A stretch of DNA of 64,000 nt from Polaribacter dokdonensis (GTDB lineage: Bacteria; Bacteroidota; Bacteroidia; Flavobacteriales; Flavobacteriaceae), in contig NZ_CP101505.1 of the NCBI RefSeq assembly GCF_024362345.1, positions 888,001 through 952,000 of the forward strand, written 5' to 3'. The notes below the pieces were generated by a model. That model was not told where the DNA came from. It saw only the letters and a list, made by a program, of their open reading frames with translations, and ran no database searches. The translations under genes were made by a program, and so were the position numbers. Within the stretch, counting starts at the first letter, position 1. Each line of letters opens with the position of its first letter. Shown piece after piece: positions 44,929 through 51,952 of the stretch.

Positions 44929-45683
44929 TTTCCTATAAATTCTACTACATAAATCTTGACAAAAGTAAGGATAGACGTGCTTTTATGGAAAAGCAATTTT
45001 CGGATATCAATATTCCCATTACAAGAATTTCTGCTACTTATGGTAAAAATTTAGCTCCTAAAGTATTAAAGGAAGAAAAGAGTAAACATAATATTTTGGC
45101 TCATTATCCTTTACCAAATGATGGGGAAATTGGAATTTGTTTAACCCATTTTAAATTGTGGGAATATCTTTCTAATCAACCAGAAGATTTTTCTATTGTG
45201 TTAGAGGATGATGCCTTAATACAAAACAATTTTATTGATGATTTAGAATCTTTGTTAGGGCAAATTACAACGAATGATTTTTTAGACATCTCAGGTAAAA
45301 AAGGATTTTATTCACTACAAAAAAGCGAATTACTAACTACTTATTTAATGCCTCCTGTTTTAATGATAGGTCAAATTATAGGTAAAAATGCTGCAAAAAA
45401 CCTTTCTATAAATTTAAGTGATTATTATGCACCCATTGATGTAATGAAGCAAGATGTTTACAAACACAAGGTTCATTTATATTCTACCAACAAACAATAT
45501 GTAAGAAGTATTGATAAAGAAATGGGTGGAAGCACTATTCAGCAAAACAACATGATTGCTTGGAAAAAAGTGATTCGAGAAATTTTTAGACCTTTTTGGC
45601 AAGTGCTTTCTTTGTTTACCTACAAATTACAAAGAGTAATTAGAAATTACTTTTTTTATTCTCATTCAGAAAACAAAATTTAA
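44925..45683 (+). CDS. Glycosyltransferase family 25 (LPS biosynthesis)
   Basis: 252 residues; GT25 signatures FYYINLDKSKDRRAFMEKQF, ISATYGKNL, GEIGICLTHFKLWEYL and the acidic VLEDDA (about 95-100). Such enzymes add galactose or related sugars to LPS. It follows the GT11 gene with a four-base overlap and is convergent with the WaaE-like gene, sharing its stop bases. Confidence 0.88.
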   Translation: MISYKFYYINLDKSKDRRAFMEKQFSDINIPITRISATYGKNLAPKVLKEEKSKHNILAHYPLPNDGEIGICLTHFKLWEYLSNQPEDFSIVLEDDALIQNNFIDDLESLLGQITTNDFLDISGKKGFYSLQKSELLTTYLMPPVLMIGQIIGKNAAKNLSINLSDYYAPIDVMKQDVYKHKVHLYSTNKQYVRSIDKEMGGSTIQQNNMIAWKKVIREIFRPFWQVLSLFTYKLQRVIRNYFFYSHSENKI

Positions 45684-46429
45684 TCAGGTTTTTGATTTAA
45701 AGCCCAAAGCTTTATATACCTCACATAAACACCATATGCTTGAGCTCTAGCATAAATGAATCCCCTAAAGCCATCTAAAAAGCCCAACCTTATAAAAAAA
45801 TGAATAAAAAAACGCGCTATAGGCTTAATCAATAAGTGATAAAAATTCACTTTTTTTCCTTCAGAAAAATACTGTTTAGCTCTTAATGCACCATAATGAT
45901 TCATTTTAGAGATGTAATGATCATATCCTCTATAAGAATAATGTTGAATTCTATTCATAAAAAAACCTAAGTCTCCTTCTGTGTAAATCGTTTCATGAAC
46001 AACTCCTTTATAAACACAAAACTCTTTTAAAAATAATCTTACAACTTTGTCTCTTTGACAACCTCCGTATTTAAGGTGTTTACCTACAAAGTAGAAACTT
46101 CTACCCACGTAAAAACCAACTTTCCCTTTTGGGTTTTTAACAGCTTCTAAAATTTCTTTTTCTACTTCTGGAGTTACCCTTTCATCTGCATCTAAAACAT
46201 AAATCCAAGGATTTGTAGCTTGATCAATTGCAAAGTTTTTTTGAGAAGAAAAATCATCAAACTTTCGTTTGATGATTTTTACATTATGCTTTTCTGCTAA
46301 CTGAACAGTATTATCAGAACTATAAGAATCTATAACAATTATTTCATCAGCAAAATTAACGGACTCAATAGCTGCTTCAATATGAATTTCTTCATTTAAA
46401 GTGGGAATTATAGCAGTAATTTTCGTCAT
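45680..46429 (-). CDS. WaaE/KdtX-like family 2 glycosyltransferase
   Basis: 249 residues: ITAIIPTLNEE, IVIDSYSSDNT, YVLDADERVTPE (DxD-like DADE) and the YSYRGYDHYISKMNHYG stretch typical of the WaaE/KdtX beta-1,4-glucosyltransferases acting on LPS inner core. It sits opposite the GT11/GT25 pair and 14 bases after dapD on the same strand. The linkage is inferred from the family. Confidence 0.85.
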   Translation of the reverse strand: MTKITAIIPTLNEEIHIEAAIESVNFADEIIVIDSYSSDNTVQLAEKHNVKIIKRKFDDFSSQKNFAIDQATNPWIYVLDADERVTPEVEKEILEAVKNPKGKVGFYVGRSFYFVGKHLKYGGCQRDKVVRLFLKEFCVYKGVVHETIYTEGDLGFFMNRIQHYSYRGYDHYISKMNHYGALRAKQYFSEGKKVNFYHLLIKPIARFFIHFFIRLGFLDGFRGFIYARAQAYGVYVRYIKLWALNQKPD

Positions 46430-46443
46430 ATAATATTTAATCT

Positions 46444-47259
46444 CTAAACAGCTACATCATACTCACGTAAAGCATCGTTTAAAGAAGTTTTTTTGTTGGT
46501 ACTTTCTTTTCTTTTCCCTATAATTAATGCACAAGGTACATTATATTCTCCTGCAGCAAACTTTTTAGTATAACTTCCTGGAATTACAACAGATCTTGCA
46601 GGTACAACTCCTTTTGTTTCAACAGGCTCATCTCCTGTAACATCTATTATTTTTGTACTCATTGTAAGTACAACATTGGCTCCTAATACAGCCTCTTTTT
46701 CTACTCTTACTCCTTCTACAACTATACATCTAGAACCAATAAATGCTCCATCTTCTATAATTACAGGAGCAGCTTGCAATGGCTCTAATACACCACCAAT
46801 ACCAACTCCACCAGATAAATGTACATTTTTACCAATTTGCGCACAAGAACCAACAGTAGCCCAAGTATCAACCATAGTACCTTCATCTACATAAGCACCA
46901 ATATTAACATAACTTGGCATTAAAATAGTTCCTGCAGAAATATAAGCTCCATGTCTTGCAACAGCATTTGGCACAACTCTAATACCTCTTTCTTTAAAGT
47001 TTCTTTTTAAAGGAATTTTATCATGATACTCAAAAATACCAGCTTCTAAAGTTTCCATTTTTTGAATTGGAAAATATAAAACCACTGCTTTTTTTACCCA
47101 TTCATTTACTTGCCAACCACCTTCTACAGGCTCTGCAACTCTTAATTCTCCTTTATCTAATAAATCAACTACTTTTCTAATTGTAGAAACCGTTTTTTCT
47201 TCTTTTAATAAATCACGATTTTCCCAAGCTGACTCTATAATTTCTCTAATTTCTTCCAT
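46444..47259 (-). CDS. dapD: 2,3,4,5-tetrahydropyridine-2,6-dicarboxylate N-succinyltransferase
   Basis: 271 residues; left-handed beta-helix acyltransferase of the succinylase lysine pathway. N-terminal helical domain (MEEIREIIESAWENR) and hexapeptide-repeat strands with the conserved MPSYVNIGAYVDEGTMVDTWATVG and the C-terminal KRKESTNKKTSLNDALREY. First of two leftward genes with the WaaE-like gene. It marks the diaminopimelate route. Confidence 0.96.
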   Translation of the reverse strand: MEEIREIIESAWENRDLLKEEKTVSTIRKVVDLLDKGELRVAEPVEGGWQVNEWVKKAVVLYFPIQKMETLEAGIFEYHDKIPLKRNFKERGIRVVPNAVARHGAYISAGTILMPSYVNIGAYVDEGTMVDTWATVGSCAQIGKNVHLSGGVGIGGVLEPLQAAPVIIEDGAFIGSRCIVVEGVRVEKEAVLGANVVLTMSTKIIDVTGDEPVETKGVVPARSVVIPGSYTKKFAAGEYNVPCALIIGKRKESTNKKTSLNDALREYDVAV

Positions 47260-47278
47260 TTTAATATATTGATTTCTG

Positions 47279-47286
47279 CAAATATA
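47279..47286 (-). promoter_or_regulatory. Candidate -7 element of dapD promoter
   Basis: Minus-strand TATATTTG fits TAnnTTTG, 19 bases upstream of the dapD start. Confidence 0.4.
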
Positions 47287-47421
47287 AATCGATTGTTAAA
47301 ATACAGAGCGAATATACATTTTTTAAACATATTAGTTGTGATTGTTTAAATTATTGAGTCGATTTTTTATGAGTGACTAAGAATCTCTTAGGTATTCTAT
47401 TCATCATTAGAATTTAAGCTT

Positions 47422-47429
47422 TATTTTTG
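47422..47429 (+). promoter_or_regulatory. Candidate -7 element of ruvX promoter
   Basis: TATTTTTG fits TAnnTTTG, 17 bases before the ruvX TTG start. Confidence 0.36.
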
Positions 47430-47446
47430 CAAAAAGTTATTTTAAT

Positions 47447-47857
47447 TTGGGAAGAATTTTAGCCTTAGATTTTGGAAAAGTAAGAACAGGAATTGCAGTT
47501 ACTGATGAATTACAGATTATTGCTTCTGGTTTAAAAACAGTTGCTACAAACGAATTGTTAACTTTTCTTAAAACCTATTTACAAAAAGAGAATGTAGAAC
47601 TTATTCTTTTAGGTAAACCAAAACAAATGGACAATACTGATAGTGAAAGTGAGGTGTTAATTCAGCCTTTTTTAGAGAGGTTAGAAAAGAACTTTCCAAA
47701 AATTCCTATTAAAAGAGTTGATGAACGTTTTACATCAAAAATGGCTTTTCAAACTATGATTGATAGTGGTTTAAAAAAGAAACAAAGAAGAAATAAAGCT
47801 TTGGTAGACGAAATAAGCGCTACAATTATCTTACAATCTTATTTGTATAATCAATAA
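47447..47857 (+). CDS. ruvX: Holliday junction resolvase-like protein YqgF
   Basis: 136 residues from a TTG (47447). RNase-H-like fold with the N-terminal ALDFGKVRTGIAVTDE (first catalytic Asp), LLGKPKQMD, and VDERFTSKMA. The family acts in pre-16S rRNA processing and has been called a putative resolvase. First of the ruvX, def, DUF5606, mazG series. Confidence 0.92.
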   Translation: MGRILALDFGKVRTGIAVTDELQIIASGLKTVATNELLTFLKTYLQKENVELILLGKPKQMDNTDSESEVLIQPFLERLEKNFPKIPIKRVDERFTSKMAFQTMIDSGLKKKQRRNKALVDEISATIILQSYLYNQ

Positions 47858-47873
47858 TATTAAGAAGATTTTT

Positions 47874-47903
47874 TGAATTCAAAATTCGTAATTCGTAATT
47901 CTA
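47874..47903. repeat. AATTCGT-type intergenic short repeat
   Basis: Between ruvX and def the AT-rich text carries AATTCGTAATTCGTAATTC, a tandem heptamer of about two and a half copies that overlaps self-complementary AATT sites. It is the kind of short dispersed repeat seen between flavobacterial genes; nothing coding. Confidence 0.45.
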
Positions 47904-47908
47904 TATTG

Positions 47909-47916
47909 TACTTTTG
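47909..47916 (+). promoter_or_regulatory. Candidate -7 element of def promoter
   Basis: TACTTTTG, 20 bases before the def ATG, directly after the AATTCGT repeats. Confidence 0.42.
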
Positions 47917-47936
47917 CAGTCTTTAAAAATTAAAAA

Positions 47937-48527
47937 ATGATTTTACCAATTGTTGCTTATGGAGATCCTGTTTTAAGAAAAATGGGTGTAGAAATAGATA
48001 AAGACTATCCTAATTTAAAGGAGCTTATTGCTAACATGAAAGAAACCATGTACAATGCTTCTGGAGTTGGTTTAGCTGCTCCTCAAATTGGTAAAGCCAT
48101 TCGTCTTTTTGTTATTGATGCATCTCCTTTTGCAGAAGATGATGATTTAGATGATGAAGAAAGAGCAACATTAAAAGAGTTTAATAGAGTTTACATCAAC
48201 CCAAAAATTCTTGACGAAGAAGGTGAAGAATGGACGTTTAACGAAGGTTGTTTAAGCATACCAGATGTCAGAGAAGATGTTACTCGTAAACCAAAAGTTA
48301 CTTTAGAATACCAAGATGAAGATTTTAATACACATACTGAGGTTTTAGATGGTTTAGCAGCTAGAGTTTTTCAACATGAGTATGATCATATAGAAGGGGT
48401 TTTGTTTACAGATAAAGTATCATCACTCAAAAAAAGATTGATAAAAAGAAAATTAGAAAATATATCTAAAGGAAAAATTAGAGCAGATTACAGAATGCGT
48501 TTTCCGAACTTAAAGAAGAAAAAATAA
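47937..48527 (+). CDS. def: Peptide deformylase
   Basis: 196 residues. Removes the formyl group of nascent proteins. Three motifs are intact: GVGLAAPQIG (43-52), EGCLS with metal ligand C105, and HEYDH (147-151) with two His ligands and the catalytic Glu. The acidic insertion around residues 66-76 (EDDDLDDEE) is typical of Bacteroidota homologues. Lies 29 bases before the DUF5606 gene. Confidence 0.96.
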   Translation: MILPIVAYGDPVLRKMGVEIDKDYPNLKELIANMKETMYNASGVGLAAPQIGKAIRLFVIDASPFAEDDDLDDEERATLKEFNRVYINPKILDEEGEEWTFNEGCLSIPDVREDVTRKPKVTLEYQDEDFNTHTEVLDGLAARVFQHEYDHIEGVLFTDKVSSLKKRLIKRKLENISKGKIRADYRMRFPNLKKKK

Positions 48528-48555
48528 AGTCGATTCTAGACAAAAAAATATTTAT

Positions 48556-48975
48556 ATGGAATTTAGTAAAATTATTTCAGTAGCTGGTAAACCTGGCTTA
48601 TTTCAAGTAATATCTCAATCTAAAAATGCAATTATCGTTCAAGGGATAAACGATACTAAAAGAGTTGCAATTAATGCTACTCAAAATGTTAGTTTATTAG
48701 AAAATATTGCCATTTATACTTACGAAGAAGATTTACCTTTATTAGAAGTTTTTAAAGCAATGTCTGAAAAAACAAATGGTGAAAAAGCAATTTCTCACAA
48801 AGAAAGTGGTAACAAATTAACAAGCTTTTTTGCAGAAGTTTTACCAAATTACGATGATGAAAGAGTTTATACTTCTAACATTAAAAAAGTAATTCAGTGG
48901 TTTAACATCTTAATAGATGCAGGTATGGACTTCTCTACTGTAACTGAAGAAAACACTGCAGAAGAAACTGAATAA
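48556..48975 (+). CDS. DUF5606 protein
   Basis: 139 residues. N-terminal small beta-domain (FSKIISVAGKPGLFQVISQSKNAIIVQGI) followed by a helical region and an acidic tail (EENTAEETE). It matches DUF5606, a Bacteroidota family found next to def and mazG, as here. No signal peptide; cytosolic. Function unknown; the neighbourhood suggests a link to translation quality or nucleotide pools but this is not shown. Confidence 0.8.
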   Translation: MEFSKIISVAGKPGLFQVISQSKNAIIVQGINDTKRVAINATQNVSLLENIAIYTYEEDLPLLEVFKAMSEKTNGEKAISHKESGNKLTSFFAEVLPNYDDERVYTSNIKKVIQWFNILIDAGMDFSTVTEENTAEETE

Positions 48976-49022
48976 AATTTCAGTACAACAGCAAGTTTAC
49001 TTGCCTAAATTAAGTTTGTAAA

Positions 49023-49802
49023 ATGAATTCTAGAAAAGAACAACTTGCTGCATTTAATCGTCTATTAGATATTATGAATGATTTGCGTGAGAAATGTCCT
49101 TGGGATAAAAAACAAACTTTAGAAAGCCTAAGACACTTAACTATAGAAGAAACCTATGAATTGGCAGATGCCATTCTTGATAATGATTTACCAGAAATCA
49201 AAAAAGAATTGGGAGATGTTTTATTGCATATTGTTTTCTACGCAAAAATAGGAAGTGAAAAAAAGGCTTTTGATATAGCTGATGTTGCCAACAGTATTTC
49301 TGATAAATTGATAGACAGACATCCTCATATTTATGGTGATGTAATCGTTGAAAATGAAGAAGATGTAAAACGCAATTGGGAACAGCTAAAACTTAAAGAA
49401 GGTAAAAATTCTGTTTTAGAAGGTGTTCCTAAAAGTTTACCTGCAGTTGTTAAAGCCAATCGTATTCAAGATAAGGTTGCAGGTGTTGGTTTTGATTGGG
49501 AAAGACCAGAGCAAGTTTGGGAGAAAGTGCAAGAAGAGCTTACTGAACTGAATGAAGAAATTAAGGCAGGCAATAAAGAAAACATAGAAAAAGAATTTGG
49601 AGATGTTTTATTTTCTATGATTAACTATGCACGTTTTATAAACGTAAATCCAGAAAATGCTTTAGAGAAAACGAATAAAAAGTTTATAAATCGTTTTCAA
49701 TACCTAGAAGAAGCTGCTAAAAAAGAAGGCAAAAATCTATCTGACATGTCTTTAACTGAAATGGATGTTTACTGGGAAGCTTCAAAGAAACACTTTTCTT
49801 AG
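49023..49802 (+). CDS. mazG: Nucleoside triphosphate pyrophosphohydrolase
   Basis: 259 residues, with tandem MazG domains. Each holds a Mg-binding E(x)xE and KKELGDVLLHIVF / EKEFGDVLFSMINYA pair; ETYELADAI marks the first. Hydrolyses (d)NTPs to monophosphate and pyrophosphate, lowering non-canonical nucleotides and modulating the stringent response. Last gene in the ruvX series, 47 bases after DUF5606. Confidence 0.95.
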   Translation: MNSRKEQLAAFNRLLDIMNDLREKCPWDKKQTLESLRHLTIEETYELADAILDNDLPEIKKELGDVLLHIVFYAKIGSEKKAFDIADVANSISDKLIDRHPHIYGDVIVENEEDVKRNWEQLKLKEGKNSVLEGVPKSLPAVVKANRIQDKVAGVGFDWERPEQVWEKVQEELTELNEEIKAGNKENIEKEFGDVLFSMINYARFINVNPENALEKTNKKFINRFQYLEEAAKKEGKNLSDMSLTEMDVYWEASKKHFS

Positions 49803-49834
49803 TTCCCTTATATTCAGTTTTTTATTGTGCTATT

Positions 49835-49860
49835 TTTTTTATCTTTAACAAGATAAAAAA
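49835..49860. repeat. AT-only inverted repeat between mazG and the next gene
   Basis: TTTTTTATCTT / AAGATAAAAAA around TAAC gives an 11-4-11 perfect palindrome 33 bases after mazG. It lacks G/C, so it is a weak hairpin; it could be a terminator or a protein-binding site. Confidence 0.5.
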
Positions 49861-49870
49861 TACAACCAAC

Positions 49871-50371
49871 ATGAAATTAAACAGAATTACAATACTACTA
49901 GCAGTAATTTTAATATCCTCTTTAACCACTTCTTGTATTGTTAGCAATAGCAAAGAAAATACATTCGTAGAGAAAAAAGCTAATCAGGAAGATTATGACA
50001 AAGTTGAATCAGCTATTTTAGATTATGTAGAGGCTTTATATCTGGTAGATTCTACACGAATTATAAAAAGTGTAGATCCTAAATTAAGAAAGGTTGGTTA
50101 CTATTATAATCCTAGCAAGAAAGCCTATATAGACAATTTAGAGATGACACACGAACAATTGGTTAGATTGGCTGCAAGATGGAATTCAGATTTTGATCAA
50201 GCTGATGAAAATTCACCTAAAGAAATTGAGATTTTTGATGTGAACTCTAAAACTGCATCAGCAAAATTGACTGCAATGTGGGGTATAGACTTGTTTCATT
50301 TAGCCAAAGTTGATAATCAATGGAAAATTGTAAATGTGATTTGGCAAAGTCAACCAGAAATAGAAGAATAA
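49871..50371 (+). CDS. NTF2-like (lumazine-binding-type) lipoprotein
   Basis: 166 residues: a signal peptide with lipobox TSC (Cys about 22) and an NTF2/SnoaL-like fold (AILDYVEALYLVDSTRIIKSVDPKLRKVG, AKLTAMWGIDLFHLAKVDNQWKIVNVIWQ). The family often carries out unassigned small-molecule binding. It has no obvious partner; its stop lies three bases before that of the convergent flavoprotein gene. Confidence 0.78.
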   Translation: MKLNRITILLAVILISSLTTSCIVSNSKENTFVEKKANQEDYDKVESAILDYVEALYLVDSTRIIKSVDPKLRKVGYYYNPSKKAYIDNLEMTHEQLVRLAARWNSDFDQADENSPKEIEIFDVNSKTASAKLTAMWGIDLFHLAKVDNQWKIVNVIWQSQPEIEE

Positions 50372-50374
50372 TAA

Positions 50375-51481
50375 TTATTTTTCCTCTAAACCATACTCGC
50401 CAGAAAGAGATCTTACAGACCTTTTACTAGGAATTAGTTTAGATAGAAAAACTATAAAATCCATCACAAAGTTGTTTTGAGAATATTTAAAAAAGCGTTC
50501 TTGAGATCTTTTTGAGCGTTTGTAATTTTCAGAGAATCTATTTTTCCATAATAATTCGTATTCTTTTAAATCATTTAAATTTTCTGATTCTAAAGTTTTT
50601 ATAATGGCTTTACTAGCCATGATTGCAGATTCGAAAATAAACTTATAGCCTTCACCAACTATTGGGTTAACTTGAGACACACTATCACCAACACAAACTA
50701 AATTCTGCACTACAAATTTTTCTAATACAGGAGTTATTGGTATACTTCCTCCTTCTACTTTATCATTATCTTTTTCTACCAAATTCTTAATCATTGGTAT
50801 TTCTAATATTTGATGCAATCTGTTTTTTAAATCTTTTACAATGTTCTCATCAAAAGTTCCAAAACCAATAATAGCTCTATCATTTTGCAAAGGAAAAATC
50901 CAGCCATAACCTCCTTGATACATTTCACCAATCAGCAAAAAGATTTCTTTGAGATTACCTTTATATTTTACATTATACTCCACTCCTGTTGCTAATTGCG
51001 TCTTTTTAGGAATTAAACCAACTTTTTTACTCAATACTCCATTCGTACCTGAAGCATCCACAAATACTTTTGCTGTATATTCAGTTTTACTTTGATCAAC
51101 AACTGTAGTAAAGTTTTGATTATCATCAGCTGTAATTGACTTTATATTGGTATTTAGTTGAAATGTTACAAATTCATTATTGATAGCTTCAAGTAATTCT
51201 TCATGAACTTTTTTCTTATCCAACGTATATAAATCTGCTTTTAAAGAGCTTTTCACCTTATTAGAATAAAAGGTGACTTTATTGATTTTCTGAGCCACAA
51301 CATTATCAGATAAATTAAAATCTTCTAAGTTGATAAAGCTAGCAAGGGTATTGAAAGAGAAATCTAATAGGTGTTTTTTTCTATCTAAAACAAGCGTCTT
51401 CTTTTGAGCTTTACCCAACTCTCTAGCCAACATTAGGCCTGCAGTACCTGCACCAACAATAATTACGTCGAAATTTTTCAT
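50375..51481 (-). CDS. FAD-dependent oxidoreductase (geranylgeranyl-reductase-like)
   Basis: 368 residues. The N-terminal FAD motif is VGAGTAGLMLARELG (about 7-21). A DASGTNG motif near 142 and the second FAD motif CVGDSVSQVNPIVGEGYKF (about 263-281) are those of the geranylgeranyl reductase / lycopene-cyclase-like flavoprotein group. Substrate unknown; isoprenoid or quinone reduction is possible. It is divergent from the small Cys-rich lipoprotein. Confidence 0.78.
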   Translation of the reverse strand: MKNFDVIIVGAGTAGLMLARELGKAQKKTLVLDRKKHLLDFSFNTLASFINLEDFNLSDNVVAQKINKVTFYSNKVKSSLKADLYTLDKKKVHEELLEAINNEFVTFQLNTNIKSITADDNQNFTTVVDQSKTEYTAKVFVDASGTNGVLSKKVGLIPKKTQLATGVEYNVKYKGNLKEIFLLIGEMYQGGYGWIFPLQNDRAIIGFGTFDENIVKDLKNRLHQILEIPMIKNLVEKDNDKVEGGSIPITPVLEKFVVQNLVCVGDSVSQVNPIVGEGYKFIFESAIMASKAIIKTLESENLNDLKEYELLWKNRFSENYKRSKRSQERFFKYSQNNFVMDFIVFLSKLIPSKRSVRSLSGEYGLEEK

Positions 51482-51498
51482 AGCATATAAAAGTACTG

Positions 51499-51527
51499 CA
51501 AAGTAATTTTAATTGAATAATAAACAA
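51499..51527 (-). promoter_or_regulatory. Promoter of the flavoprotein gene
   Basis: Minus-strand TTG (51525-51527), 19 bases, then TACTTTG (51499-51505), close to TAnnTTTG, 17 bases upstream of the flavoprotein ATG. Confidence 0.45.
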
Positions 51528-51558
51528 AATTAGAGGCTCAATAATTATTCAATAAAAT

Positions 51559-51576
51559 ATACCCAGTTGTGGGTAT
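51559..51576. promoter_or_regulatory. Operator-like palindrome upstream of the Cys-rich lipoprotein
   Basis: A perfect ATACCCA-GTTG-TGGGTAT (7-4-7) inverted repeat. It lies 22 bases upstream of the -7 element at 51598, in the -33 region, and its loop contains a TTG. GC-rich arms in an AT-rich gap suggest a regulator-binding site; no regulator is identified. Confidence 0.58.
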
Positions 51577-51597
51577 TTCAAAAACAGTTTAAACTTT

Positions 51598-51605
51598 TAG
51601 TTTTG
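51598..51605 (+). promoter_or_regulatory. -7 element of the small Cys-rich lipoprotein gene
   Basis: TAGTTTTG fits TAnnTTTG, 24 bases before the ATG; the palindrome lies just upstream. Confidence 0.48.
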
Positions 51606-51629
51606 AGTATTAACTAAAAAATAAATTTT

Positions 51630-51920
51630 ATGAAAAAGACAAATCGATTATTAGTAGTGTTATTTGCAGTGTTTACTGTATGCTTTTACAGCTGTGAAGA
51701 ATTATTTGGAATTGAAGAAGAGGAAGATGCAATTATAAACTCTACTGTTTGTAATGGTTATGTTGGGCCTAGTAATATAGATCAACAATATGACTATCAG
51801 TGCCAAGCAGCTTATGCTTATAAATGTAATGGAGAAGAAGATGCTTTGAGAAAGCAATGTGCTTATTACAAAGAATTACAAAGACAGTTAGACTTGCCAG
51901 ATTGTGATTATTGTGATTAA
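51630..51920 (+). CDS. Small cysteine-rich lipoprotein
   Basis: 96 residues. Signal peptide with lipobox YSC (Cys about 22), then an acidic stretch (EEEEDA) and six further cysteines (TVC, YQC, YKC, KQC, PDCDYC), enough for three disulfides in the periplasm. No family is recognised. It has its own promoter, an operator-like palindrome upstream and a terminator behind, so it is monocistronic and probably regulated. The compact ending CDYCD resembles a metal- or redox-type CxxC, but a function cannot be given. Confidence 0.66.
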   Translation: MKKTNRLLVVLFAVFTVCFYSCEELFGIEEEEDAIINSTVCNGYVGPSNIDQQYDYQCQAAYAYKCNGEEDALRKQCAYYKELQRQLDLPDCDYCD

Positions 51921-51921
51921 T

Positions 51922-51951
51922 AAAAAAAGCCTCCAAATTGGAGGCTTTTTT
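51922..51951. terminator. Bidirectional intrinsic terminator
   Basis: Stem AGCCTCCA / TGGAGGCT with AAT loop and flanking A/T runs, between the Cys-rich lipoprotein and the convergent lon gene. Confidence 0.9.
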
Positions 51952-51952
51952 G

